Shown: positions 46,797 through 58,038 of the stretch, one piece after another
How the letters are laid out: each line of letters begins with the position of its first letter
Numbering within the stretch: the stretch's first letter is position 1
NCBI RefSeq assembly: GCF_001039355.2
Contig: NW_019775413.1
Location: 1,612,111 to 1,676,110, forward strand
Direction of reading: 5' to 3'
DNA length: 64,000 nt
DNA from: Lingula anatina
Lineage: Eukaryota > Brachiopoda > Lingulata > Lingulida > Lingulidae
Made by a program: the position numbers and the translations under genes
Notes under the pieces: model-generated
What the model was told of the DNA's origin: nothing
Databases searched by the model: none
The model's input: only the letters and a program-made list of their open reading frames with translations

Positions 46797-46966
46797 GCAT
46801 GTGGCGAATTTAGAATGGGGAGGGGTCACGGGGGTCCTGACCCCCCCCCCCTCGAATTCTGGTCCCCTCTTGAAATTATAATTTTGACTAGCTGAATCAT
46901 ACAGTAGTTCTAAACCGTACCCCCCTGACCCCCCCCCCCCCCCGGCCTCTTAATCCGCCACTGTGG
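46797..46966. mobile_element. Short TIR element with C-rich interior
   Basis: The left end (catgtggcgaatttagaa) and the reverse complement of the right end (cacagtggcggattaagag) are imperfect inverted repeats flanking poly-C runs. The homologous position in unit 1 (near 37790) lacks it. Boundaries are approximate. Confidence 0.5.
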
Positions 46967-47329
46967 TTGCTAATTTAATCAACAAAGGTAATACAAAGAT
47001 AAGGGTGATTTAAGTTTTCTGCTCGATTGCTAAATGCAACATGTACCTATAAATATCTAACTTAACTTTGATGCATTATTTACAGAACGTTTTAAGTAAA
47101 TTTATCGAAGGAATGCAGACGGGCCTTTGGGAGAGGCAAGAAAAATAACAGATAAACAATCTTCAAATCCTGGTCCCGTATATTTTCATAGTCGAAAACA
47201 AATATAGTTCCACCACAATCGTCATGTTCTCCGACGTGGGTCAATAATGTCTTAAGTAAATCATAACATGAAAGAATTAATATTGTAGATGCTGCTATAT
47301 ATTCCAAGTATTCTTATCATAATGCCCGT

Positions 47330-48330
47330 TTAGTTAAGACCTACTTCCCAAAACGAGGCTGTGTCTCATCGAGACAGCAACATTTACGTGTGGGTGTTAA
47401 GCCTAGTTGATTCAACCGTGATGTTAGCTGCTGATTTGCATGTGACAAGATTTGCAGTGAACAATACTGTACAGATAGCACTAACTTTGTCAATTGAGGC
47501 GTTTTTTGGGGTCTGAAAAGGAGAAAGGGGTAAGCATTCTGCAGAGTCGTGGGCCCTACATGTAGGGCCTACTATATGACGCTAAGCTACAATACAGGTA
47601 CATCTGTCATTTCGAATGGGCAACCATTAGTTACAGTATAAAATTTAACTTTTGTTCTAGGTACTATATGTGGCAGTGATCTTGCTCTATGGCTATTTTG
47701 CAAGTTACCATCTTGATAGGCTGTTAATTCTAGGGGTTAGCGATTAAGAACAACTAGCCTCATGCCTTTAATGATAGATCTAGCATATAGGTTAGATGTT
47801 CATCTTTATTGTGTATGTGTATGTGTTAGTATCAGCGAGCACGTTACCTCGTGTTATAAAACAGCGTTTGACACGTTTCTCGTGACATTGTTTTGATATA
47901 ACAGTAGTTTAGATGGGTGTACCAAAGCATAGATTAAGCAAGGAGTTGAATCATACAGTCCTTGGATTAACCAATATGTAACAAAATGTCATACAAATTT
48001 TCAAGCATTTTTTGTCAAATTTCATTTTAGATAAAATATTATCTCAATCTGTTAAATCGAAATAGTTTTTTTTTTTTTTTGTATGAGCTCGGCGAGGATG
48101 CAGTGTAGGCTTACTAGCATTACTATTTGTACGAATCTAGGGGTTCTTTGAAAATGAAATCTAATTAGGGCGCATGTTGAAACATGTTATAAAATGTATC
48201 ATATTTTCGGCTTTAAGTTCAAGGGGTTTTATTATTCGACTCTGATTCTACTGACATTATCTGAGACAGGTAAAGCAACACGTTTTGCTCATTCTAAAAT
48301 GTTAACTTTTTATTTATTGTGTTTTTACAG
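47330..48330. promoter_or_regulatory. Upstream region of cGLR gene 3
   Basis: This is collinear with the upstream regions of genes 1 and 2 from gacctacttcccaaaacgag. It has an 11-bp insertion (ctcatcgagac) and a deletion removing the part around tttctaaatatttaatgaga. A splice acceptor (gtttttacag) at 48321-48330 precedes the coding exon. Confidence 0.5.
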
Positions 48331-48348
48331 AAGCGGAGAGAATTATAG

Positions 48349-50304
48349 ATGATGGCACAAGATAAAGAATCGAAAACTCTTTATGAATTAATTTTGAAAT
48401 ATTTTCTACCGATGCCAGTGGTAGAGAACGAAAATGTGAAGCACAGAGTCCGCGACCGATTAACAACCACCATGGTTGATGCAGGATTACAAAATCTTTC
48501 CGTACCGTTGCCACAAAACCAATCCCATGTAAGTTCCGGAAGTCGCTTGGATGGGTTTTCGGTCCCTGAGCACATCGTTGTTTCAACTGCAGGTTCTGCA
48601 GACGGTTCGACTTATAAACCGTCCTACGAGGTGTCTGACATGGATGAAATGACTGTTGTTGCCAACCTCTTTGTTAGCAAAGATGGTGTCTCCAAGAGTA
48701 GAATATTTAATACAGAGCCTACAAGTAACCCGCTCTATATACGACTTCGTCTTACGAAAGAATTTGTCAGACTTGCAAGGGAAGAAGGGTACACTCTATC
48801 TAGGACTGACTATTTACGAACTCGGGCAGCGACGGACACTGCAATGGAGAACGTGACGTCCACCGCAAAAGCTATGCCCCCGGAATCGCAATCTCGGGAT
48901 ACACATGTGACAGACATACATGGGCCAGCTGCTACATCCGTGACTGTCATTCCTGAAGTTGCATACCAGGCAGAATTGAGTCGCGACAGTGTCCTAGCCT
49001 TCCGTCATAACCTGTGGCCAGTAGAAGCCTGGATACACAGACACCGAAAAAGCGGCTGGCCAGATAAAGGTTTGGTCCATCAATGTGTTTCAGCTGGATG
49101 CTACATAGTTCCCGTTGGTCCGGGGGGAGTCCAGGGTCTAGAATGGCGCTATTCGTTCACTGCCCAGGAAAGACTTTTGGCGAACTCGTTAACTTTGTTG
49201 CAGAGGAAAGTTTACATGCTTTTGAAGCTTATTCAGCGTCATTGTGTCCTTGAAGAATTCCCTAGCACTGCTCTCAGTTCCTATCATTTGAAAAATGTAT
49301 TTTTCTGGCTATGTGAAAAAATTCCGAGTAGTCACTGGACCGGAGCAAATATGTATCACATATTAGTCACATTTCTTGATGAAATGTTGGGTTGTCTTGT
49401 TCGGGGATGTTTACCGCATTATTTTGTGCCAGAGGGTAATCTTTTCGCTCGCGTGCCCAAAGCACATCTCCGTCAACTTGCCCGTTCCGTTAAAAAATCG
49501 AGAAATAATATGTTTAAGGTTCTAGTCACTTTGGGCATTAAAGTCAAGTTTATTGACCTCTATAATGCAAGAAGCCCTATGCTTCTTTTCATTCAATCCC
49601 TACAAAGTCGTCAACCTACGGCGACTTTTCAGCAAATTCTGATTTCAACCTTAGGCACCTTAACGGACGATTATATGGGCCTGATCAGGCTTTGGCTTGG
49701 TAAAATCAAGGAAGGCCACGTAAATCAACCAGGTGGTTTAAAAAGCAAGAATAACGAAGAAAAAGATCGAAAGGAACATGGACTGCAACAACCGGAAGAT
49801 AGAGCTTCGGAAACTACAGGGGAATGGAACCATTACCAAGGACTGTATCACATCGCCCTAAATAACCTGACTGAGTGTCTTCAGCTGGCAGTGTGTGACA
49901 TGGAGAACTTGAGGATGAACGCAGCATGTCAGCCCCAACACACGAGGGAATTCCTGTTGGCAGTGATGATGAAATATATGGCAACTCATTCCCTAGAGCC
50001 AAGCATCGTGGTGTGGATCTTCACATACATAAACTTTAAAACTGAAGAGCATGTGGACGTGAAGTCGACTTTGGAGAATTTGCTTACTCTCTGTGAAAAG
50101 AATGACCCCACAACGCTTACACGCGAGGAATACAATACATGGAAATTAAGTGTATTGACTGCTGCTGACCACCCTGTAGTCTCGGAATGTCTGCCAAACG
50201 CAGAATGGCATAAGCGAATGATCATGGCCACTGATCCAAACATACTTAAATGCATTTTTAAAGGTACGCTGAAGGCGGTCAGAGGAATAGATATTGATGC
50301 TTAA
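48349..50304 (+). CDS. Mab-21/cGAS-like receptor (cGLR) gene 3
   Basis: The protein has 651 residues in one coding exon, with a TAG stop directly upstream of the start. The GS motif is at 64-65, the acidic pair at D97/D99 (SDMDEM) and the third Asp at D213 (RDSVLAFRHNLWP). The Mab-21 lobe matches genes 1, 2 and 4. It keeps the long ending KGTLKAVRGIDIDA, so it and gene 4 represent the full-length form. The linker near 465-495 is shorter than in gene 1 (the NTLNVLSTPTSQD stretch is absent). A TIR element begins about 4 bp after its stop codon, so its 3' UTR must include or end before that element. It is immediately followed by the gene 4 unit. Confidence 0.82.
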   Translation: MMAQDKESKTLYELILKYFLPMPVVENENVKHRVRDRLTTTMVDAGLQNLSVPLPQNQSHVSSGSRLDGFSVPEHIVVSTAGSADGSTYKPSYEVSDMDEMTVVANLFVSKDGVSKSRIFNTEPTSNPLYIRLRLTKEFVRLAREEGYTLSRTDYLRTRAATDTAMENVTSTAKAMPPESQSRDTHVTDIHGPAATSVTVIPEVAYQAELSRDSVLAFRHNLWPVEAWIHRHRKSGWPDKGLVHQCVSAGCYIVPVGPGGVQGLEWRYSFTAQERLLANSLTLLQRKVYMLLKLIQRHCVLEEFPSTALSSYHLKNVFFWLCEKIPSSHWTGANMYHILVTFLDEMLGCLVRGCLPHYFVPEGNLFARVPKAHLRQLARSVKKSRNNMFKVLVTLGIKVKFIDLYNARSPMLLFIQSLQSRQPTATFQQILISTLGTLTDDYMGLIRLWLGKIKEGHVNQPGGLKSKNNEEKDRKEHGLQQPEDRASETTGEWNHYQGLYHIALNNLTECLQLAVCDMENLRMNAACQPQHTREFLLAVMMKYMATHSLEPSIVVWIFTYINFKTEEHVDVKSTLENLLTLCEKNDPTTLTREEYNTWKLSVLTAADHPVVSECLPNAEWHKRMIMATDPNILKCIFKGTLKAVRGIDIDA

Positions 50305-50308
50305 AAAA

Positions 50309-50692
50309 CTAGAAAAGCACTTCGAGAGCGCAGACCTCCGCCAAGGCAGCAATTTATTATTATTATTGATTATTGATTGATTATTGATCCGGATTATCAC
50401 CAAAAACTAATCATCTGTTCCTTGGCCTACATCTGACAGTTCCTGAAAATTACTTTTGTAGTTATGTTGATGACAGACAGACAAACAAACAAACAAACGA
50501 AAATTTTATTATTGATTGATTATTGATCCGGATCACCACCAAAAACTTTTCATCTACTCTTTGGCCCACTTCTGACAGATCTTGAAAATTTCATCAAAAT
50601 CGGTCCATAACTTTTTGAGTTATGTTGATGACAGACAAACAAACAAACAAACAAACAGGGGCGAAAACATATAACCTCCTTGGCGTAGGTAA
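50309..50692. mobile_element. TIR element, internally duplicated, next to the cGLR 3 stop codon
   Basis: It starts ctagaaaagcacttcgagag with gacctccgccaaggc and ends cctccttggcgtaggt, the same family as 18562-18801. The interior (attattgattg..., ccaaaaacta/ttt, cgg/tccataac, tandem CAAA/CAGA) occurs twice, so this copy is a partial tandem duplicate. Confidence 0.75.
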
Positions 50693-53230
50693 ATATAGAT
50701 GGCTAACGCTCATGTATACATGACAAAGAGGGGCTTAGATTGAAACAATTAGTTTTGTATGCGTAAGTAACGAAAGTTGTATGTTGAATCAGTAAATTTG
50801 TTTTAAATTGTCATTTGTGCTCAAAAATACTAGTTCATTAACTTTATTTATTAATTTGACAAGCTATTAGTAACATTTTGATTTCATTTATGTGCTGGCG
50901 AAGATCGATGCAATGTGTGTGTGTGGTGTTCCATACCTGTAATGTTTAAAATCACCATCGTTATCAGGCAGAAATGTTATCACGCGCAGCACGTATACCG
51001 ACTGACGATAATCTATGTAAATTATTCATGATTATTATACCTTAAACACATTCACCACCCGCTACCAATATATTACACATACTGCATAATGTTTTGCCGC
51101 CGCGCGAATATTCACATTTTTTTGCCATTTATTCCTCTAAGATTTCCAAAGCATGATTTGGTAAATAAAAGTAATGCTAACCATGAACAAAATGGGTTTC
51201 TTTTTTACTCAGAAATGTTCACATGTTTAATATGTAAATAATGCAGCAGCTTACTTTCGTTATAATGTATTTTAATTAAATCATCTTTTAATTAAAATAT
51301 AATTGAATCCCGGGTACCCTCTGCCAGAGGTCCTTCTAGAAGTCACAAAATAGCTGGTGCAACAGGTTAAAGTGTATTTGGTAGAAAGTAGGTCCTGGAG
51401 CCAGTTTAACAAAAGAACTTTAGCCCAGACTTAACTTTTAGATCAAAACGGGTCCACTCAAGTTCCAAATAAATCCAATAATTGTAGACTGGAATTATGG
51501 TTTGAATTAATCTAACCTTCGTGATTTCAAGCGGCATTTGGACCTAATAACCCGGTCCAAACGCATCATAAAATCACCCATAAAGTGAGCAAAAATGTTC
51601 ATTGTCCCTAAGCCGACGGTATTAAAATATTTCTGCTTGTGTTTTATAATTATCATACATACATTTTATCAAACATTATCACCGATAAAATTTTTGTAGG
51701 AAAATTAATTTGTAGTGAACCCAGCAATATATGTATAGTTGCAGCAATTCATAGTGAAATGTAAGGCGTACATAAAATTTTTCTGCCAAAATGCTCTTCA
51801 ATTTATTTACATTACAACCTTTATGGTTTCCTGATGTCAGCTTTAGGTTATGTTTTCTCTCCTCGCGACTGACCCTCACGTAGGCCTTAATAAAACGTGC
51901 ACCGGTGTATTGTGACAGAGAGTCCCCCATGGTAGAGATCCAGCTTCCCATTCATTTGTACAGGTAAGCCTCGCTCTAAATTTTGACCCACTTAGGTCAG
52001 GCTAATCCTAACCATAATAACTAAAAAGAAGGCGGACTTTCTGTTACACGGACCTCCAGTTTCGTCACACCGACACTCAGTGATTTACTGTACAAAGCCA
52101 TTTATCAAGCATGTCGCATATAGTTGTACTAGTGATCTATACAAACCGCCATTTTGCTGTTTTCATCCCGTTTTTTACTGAGAAACAGCAACTTATTCAT
52201 GTTTACGTATTTATTCAATCTTTTTCCTTATACACATTTAGCCTCTATTTCTTCTGTAGCTCGATCAGTTAGCTAAATTAGTGTTAACGCTTACCCCGAG
52301 ATACGAAAACGAGGTTGTATTTGGATCGAAACAGTAACATTGACATGTTTAAAGCGATGATTCAACTGCTGAAATAACATGTCACGAGATATGCAGTGAG
52401 TAATGCGGTGCACATGCCATTAACCGTATACATGTACTTTAAGGCGCTTTTTTGGACCTGAGAGGGAGGAAGGAGTAAGCATTCTACAAAGCTGTGGTTC
52501 CTATGTGACGCGAAACTGGGTTGGTATGTACACGCTTGTCATCTGTCAAAGAACAACCATTAGTAATAATGGGTAAAATGAACTTCTATATTAAGTTTTC
52601 GCCCCATTGATGTTGCTCTAGGTTTATGTAATAAGTTACCATCCGGTGTGCATGTGGAACAGTAGCGAACAAGGAAATGAGCCCACACGTCTTTCGAGAG
52701 ACGTACTAGTACTGTGAAAAGATTGCTGAAGATGAGTTTTGAATTAAGATACTTCTGAATAAGGAGTTACCTGTTTTGGAATAGCTAATCACATGCCTTC
52801 AACAGTATACTTCATAAGTTAATTGTGTGTGTGTGTATGTATGTGTTAGTGCCATTGTGCAATGGATTCATAAATCAACTTCAAAGTGACGCGCACCAAC
52901 ATTACGTTGGACATACCTCTCGTGACGTGTTTTAGAATATAACGGTGGTTTAAATGAATTATGCCACGACATAGATAAACCATTATGTAATCTAATGCAA
53001 TGTATTGATATATAATTTTAATCTTAGTTACTTTCACTTTGTGAGACCGAAATACATTTTTATGATGGAGTCCATTGAAAATGTAATCTAAGAAGTTTAA
53101 ATAATGAAGATCTCTGGTGGCAATATTTCAAGGGGTTTTGATTAACAACTCTTATTTTACTAAAAACGTATAGTTCGCGTAAAAAGCAACATGTTTTGTC
53201 TCATGATAAAATGTTCACATATTTTTTTTT
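50693..53230. other. Region between cGLR genes 3 and 4
   Basis: 50693-50995 is the gene-3 3' flank. 51000-52000 has no recognised content beyond AT-rich sequence and a ccctcacgtaggcct motif (51869) shared with 33730 and 55580. From about 52070 it resembles 55690-55760, and from 52290 the cGLR upstream regions. A splice acceptor (ttttttttacag) ends at 53234. Confidence 0.5.
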
Positions 53231-53252
53231 ACAGAAAAGAAAAGAGTTGAAG

Positions 53253-55205
53253 ATGATGGAACAAGATAAAGAATCGAGAACTTTTTATGAAATAATTTTG
53301 AAATATTTTCTACCAATGCCAGTGGTAGAGAACGAAAATGTGAAACACAGAGTCCGCGAGCGTTCAACAACAAACATGGCCAAAGCATTTGTAGAAAAAC
53401 TCTCAGTCCCTGTGACACAAAACCAATCTCAAGTAAGTTCTGGAAGTCGCTTGGATGGGTTGTCAGTCCCGGAGCACATTGTTGTATCAACTGCAGGTTC
53501 TGCACACGGTTTGACTCATAAATCATCCTACGAGATGTCTGACATAGATGATATGGCTGTTGTTGCCAATCTCTTTGTTAGCAAAAATGGTGTTTCCAAG
53601 AGTAGAATTTTTGATACAGAGCCTACCAGTAACCCACTCTATATACGACTTCGTCTTACGAAAGACTTCGTCAAACTCGCAAGGGAAGAAGGTTACACTA
53701 TATCACGGACTGACTATTTACCAACTCGGGCAGTGACGGATACCGCAATGGAAAACGCGACTTCCGCCGCAAAAGTTATGAATCCTGAATTACTATCTCG
53801 ACATACACAAATGACAGACATACATGGACCAGCTGCTACATCCGTGATTGACATTCCTGGCTTTGCATACCAGGCACAATTGAATCGCGACAACGTCATA
53901 GCCTACCGTCATGACCTGTGGCCAGCAGAAGCCTGGATACACAGACACCGAAAAAGCGGCTGGCCAGATAAAGGTTTGCTCCACCAATGTGTATCAGCTG
54001 GATGCTACATAGTTCCCGTTGGTCCGGGGGGACTCCAGGGTCTAGAATGGCGCTATTCATTCACTGCCCAGGAAAGACTTTTGGCGAACTCGTTAACTTT
54101 GTTGCAGAGGAAAGTGTACATTATTATGAAGCTTATTCAGCGTCATTGCGTCCTTGAAGAATTCCCTAGCACTGCTCTCAGTTCCTATCATTTGAAAAAT
54201 GTATTTTTCTGGCTATGTGAAAAAATTCCGCGTGGGCACTGGACCGGAGCAAATATATATCAAATATTAGTTACATTTCTTGATGAAATGTTGGGTTGTC
54301 TTGTTCGGGGATATCTACCGCATTATTTTGTGCCAGAGGGCAATCTTTTCGCTCGCGTGCCCAAAGCACATCTCCGGCAACTTGCCCGTTCCATCAAAAA
54401 ATCAAGAAATAATATGTTTGAGGTACTGGCCACTTTAGGTCTTAAAGTCCAGTTCATTGACCTCTATAATGCCAGAAGCCCTATGCTTCTTTTCATTCAA
54501 TCCCTACAAAGTCGTCAACCAACGACATCTTTTCAGCAAATTCTGATTTCAACCTTAAACTCCTTAGCGGACGATTATATTCGCGAGATCAGGCTTTGGC
54601 TTGGTAAGATCAAGGCAGGCCAAGCTCATAAACTGGACGGTTTTAAAAACAAGGATAATGAAGAAAAAGATCGAAACACCTTGAATCTGCAAGAACCAGA
54701 AGGAGTTTCGGAAACTGCAGGAGATTGGATCCAAGACCAAGGACTGTATCACATCGCCCTAAATAACCTGACTGAGTGTCTTCAGCTGGCAGTGTGTGAC
54801 ATGGAAAACTTAAGGATGAACAAATCATGTCAGCACCAACACACGAGGGAGTTCCTGTTGGCAGTGATGGTTAAATATATGGTAAAACATTCCCTAGAAG
54901 CCAGCATTGTGGTGTGGATCCTCACATACATTAACTTCAGAACTGAAAAGCATGTGGACGTGAAGTCGACTTTGGAGAATTTGTTTGCACTCTTTGAAAA
55001 GAATGACCCCACAGCGCTCACACGCGAGGAATACCAAACGTGGAAATTAAGTGTATTGACTGCTGCTGACCACCCTGTAGTCTTGGAATGTCTGCCAAAC
55101 GCAGAATGGCATAAGCGAATGATCATGGGCACTGATTCAAATCTTCTTAATTGGATCTTTAAAGGTGTGCTTAAAGCTTTCAGAGGAATAGATATTGATA
55201 TTTAG
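53253..55205 (+). CDS. Mab-21/cGAS-like receptor (cGLR) gene 4
   Basis: The protein has 650 residues in one coding exon preceded by a splice acceptor. The start is chosen by homology with genes 2 and 3; an upstream in-frame extension from 53199 reads through the acceptor and is unlikely to be coding. The GS motif is at 64-65, the acidic pair at D97/D99 (SDIDDM) and the third Asp at D213 (RDNVIAYRHDLWP). The Mab-21 lobe is conserved. The linker near 465-495 is the shortest of the four. The ending KGVLKAFRGIDIDI is identical in type to the orphan tails at 33.3 and 44.1 kb, so a gene of this type was once present in units 1 and 2. It is the most divergent of the four in the N-terminal 60 residues. 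Confidence 0.82.
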   Translation: MMEQDKESRTFYEIILKYFLPMPVVENENVKHRVRERSTTNMAKAFVEKLSVPVTQNQSQVSSGSRLDGLSVPEHIVVSTAGSAHGLTHKSSYEMSDIDDMAVVANLFVSKNGVSKSRIFDTEPTSNPLYIRLRLTKDFVKLAREEGYTISRTDYLPTRAVTDTAMENATSAAKVMNPELLSRHTQMTDIHGPAATSVIDIPGFAYQAQLNRDNVIAYRHDLWPAEAWIHRHRKSGWPDKGLLHQCVSAGCYIVPVGPGGLQGLEWRYSFTAQERLLANSLTLLQRKVYIIMKLIQRHCVLEEFPSTALSSYHLKNVFFWLCEKIPRGHWTGANIYQILVTFLDEMLGCLVRGYLPHYFVPEGNLFARVPKAHLRQLARSIKKSRNNMFEVLATLGLKVQFIDLYNARSPMLLFIQSLQSRQPTTSFQQILISTLNSLADDYIREIRLWLGKIKAGQAHKLDGFKNKDNEEKDRNTLNLQEPEGVSETAGDWIQDQGLYHIALNNLTECLQLAVCDMENLRMNKSCQHQHTREFLLAVMVKYMVKHSLEASIVVWILTYINFRTEKHVDVKSTLENLFALFEKNDPTALTREEYQTWKLSVLTAADHPVVLECLPNAEWHKRMIMGTDSNLLNWIFKGVLKAFRGIDIDI

Positions 55206-55558
55206 ACTGAAATAGTTAGATGGTTAACACTCACACATAACAGAGAGCGACTTGGGTTTAAACAATTGCTTTTGCTTTTGTATGTGAAAGTAACAAAAGT
55301 TGTAGTAATTGTATAAGTTTAATTGTTTTAAATTGACATTTGTGCTAAAATCGATAGTATATGGTAGGATGAAAAGTTGTTTTTAATATTATAGTTTTAT
55401 TTAAAACAAATGCTCACAAAAAATGGTGGTATGCCCATGTATGTATGCAAATGTGACATGGTGTTTCATATCTATTATGTTTAAAATCACCATTGTCAGG
55501 AAGAAGCGTGACTGGGTTAAACAATTGATTTATTGCATTATAAGTAAAGTGTATCTTT

Positions 55559-55660
55559 AGTTTGAAGTGTCTTATCTACTGACGAATGGCCCTCACGTAG
55601 CCCTTAATGAAGGCCTACGTGAGGGTCATTCGTAAGTAGATCAGACACGTCAAACTGAAC
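55559..55660. repeat. Inverted repeat (about 47-bp arms) ending the cGLR block
   Basis: The left arm (agtttgaagtgtcttatcta...ccctcacgtag) is followed after about 8 bp by its inverted complement (ctacgtgaggg...agtagatcagacacgtcaaac). In units 1 and 2 (33.7 and 44.5 kb) only the left arm is present. The sequence then continues with a copy of 52070-52165. Confidence 0.8.
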
Positions 55661-55763
55661 ACACTGTATACAGATGGCCCGTCCTCTAGCGTTCAGTGAT
55701 TTACAGTAGGCCATATATCACGCGTGTGATCTGTACACACCCCTTTTCGCTGTTTTCACCCAC

Positions 55764-55764
<1 letters not shown>

Positions 55765-55795
<31 letters not shown>
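55765..55795. repeat. (ATT)n microsatellite
   Basis: About ten ATT units between the cGLR block and the divergent SLC10 gene. The rest of 55800-56950 shows no recognisable gene. Confidence 0.9.
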
Positions 55796-55798
<3 letters not shown>

Positions 55799-56987
55799 TT
55801 AGGGACAGCAGAGGAGGTAAATACCTTATGTTGGCAATTTCGAATTGTGAAAATAAATACCAATCTGTGTCTTTTGTTTTGTTCCCGATGACTTGTGTAC
55901 AAAAGGCAATTATAATGACCAAGAAAAAAACTTATATGAGTAGAATGATTCACACATTTTTATTCATAATAATTATTATAATAATTGTAAAATAAAAATA
56001 ATTTATACTGTCAAAATGATAAATGTGCTATTCGTCTCTAGCAAACTCCTATATCAATTTAACGGTTTGTGTTAAGTGTTATATCTAAGAGTGAACAAAT
56101 GTCCTCTTTATATGGAAACATGTTGGGCAGATAGAACTGTAAAGATATTTCAAATATTGAATTTAAAGTAAATCTTTATTATTTTACAGACAGAAAGAAC
56201 GTTTTCAATGCTTTCTGCTATGTGTACTTTTGCAGTTACACGTAAGTGCTCAAATAAAGTTAGTAGGTTTATTATAAAACATTAACAATACCTTTCTCGA
56301 TGTTTTATTTGTCTCCAGTTTTTTTTTCTTATGAAGCAGGTCCTTTTATCACTTTTGCTTATTATTTCCTAGTGTCCGCTGATCATGACTTAACTACGCA
56401 TAACGCTGAACATACATACACGTATTGGCTACACATTTGAATTCAAGGCTACTACTGTGACGTGGTTAATGTGCTCACATATTTGCTATAAAGACTTGCG
56501 ACCACAGAGAAGAATAACTGAATAACATATAAGTGAAACCTATGAATAAAACCTATTGACTTAAGATGTGTTACTCCGCACACTTTTCTTACTAAAGAGC
56601 GTTGTAAATCAAATTATTTGACATCGGTTAATTGGAAAAACGTAAGCATTGTACTTAATTTTAGAATCATCTTCTTCTGAATATGAAAGTAATATTATTA
56701 AATGCATAAGCATTTTTAGAATAGAATCCAACAGGTGGCCATGGGGCAAGAGCAACGGCTTTTAGTCGTCCTTATTTTGGGATTGGAATACTTCTTATAT
56801 GATAACCATGGTCACCAAAGTTATTTACATTAAAACACCGAAGGTCATTGTATATTCTTCGGTGACTTCTGTCAAGACTGCTGTGACGTATAGAGGGTTG
56901 ACAGCAAGAGGACAGCTTACTTTGTGGTAAATAAGATCTTGTACTTTCTCTCGAGTGACCAAATTTTCGGTGACTTCCCGCAACGCG

Positions 56988-57786
56988 ATGTGGAATACAA
57001 GCGGTGACAACCACAGCCAGCAAACGGCCAACCATGCTGTTGGCATTTTGAACGCAGCCAATCCATACATCATGAATTTCTTGATGTTTTTGATGATGTT
57101 TGGAATGGGATGCGGCGTGGTGTTGGAAGATCTGAAAAAACACATTAAAAAACCGGTCAGCCCAGCTATTGGCGCCGTCTGTCAGTTTGTCCTGATGCCG
57201 TTGACAGCGTTTTGGCTTGCCCACGCACTTCAGCTTGAACCGTACCAGTCACTGGGTCTTCTTATCATTGCGGCTGCACCTGGCGGGACATTTTCTAATA
57301 TTTTCACCTACTGGGTTGGCGGCGACGTTTCTCTAAGGTAAGTTTATGAATTTTTTTGTTTCAAGTCAACCGTTAGCCTACCATTAGTACTACACAGTGT
57401 GTTCTATGATTTATCTTATTTAGGTTGCCCCGTAATTTATTTTTGTAATGAATGTTGTGCGACGTCAAATTTTAATTGGACTTCGTTTTATAACATTTGC
57501 TGGAGGAGAGATCTTCGTAAACAGTAATTTTTTTTTTCGACGTGAAGCATTATTTAAAGAATGCCTTTCAATTTCAGTGTATTTATTACAACAGTTTCAA
57601 CGACTTTGGCGTTTGGTACCATGCCGCTAAATCTGTTTATATACAGTCGGTTCTGGGAGCAAAAAATAACTGCAATACCTTACGTGAACATTACTATCTC
57701 ATTAGTATTAATATTGATCCCTGCAGCTCTAGGAATGGTCATCAGATACAAGAAGGAAAAGTTAGCCAAAAATCTGGTAAAGGTAA

Positions 57787-57822
<36 letters not shown>

Positions 57823-58000
57823 GTGTGTGTGAAAGGAAATATTCACCAAAACTTATTTAGCGTTTTAATTATCAGTGCACGTGATTAGGGGAACGAGGCT
57901 CCTCAGCTTCAGAAAATTGCATGAAATTCTGTCATTCAATCAACTTTTTCATTCTAGGTCTATAGCTAGAGGGAGGCTTTCGTTTGATCAGTTGACTTTT

Positions 58001-58038
<38 letters not shown>

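Noticed and set aside
30912-55205. Calling these genes MAB21L1/2 orthologues or cGAS itself
   Set aside because: They are much longer than MAB21L proteins, have a distinct C-terminal extension, and I see no cGAS-type zinc ribbon. A general cGLR/Mab-21 call is as far as the sequence allows.
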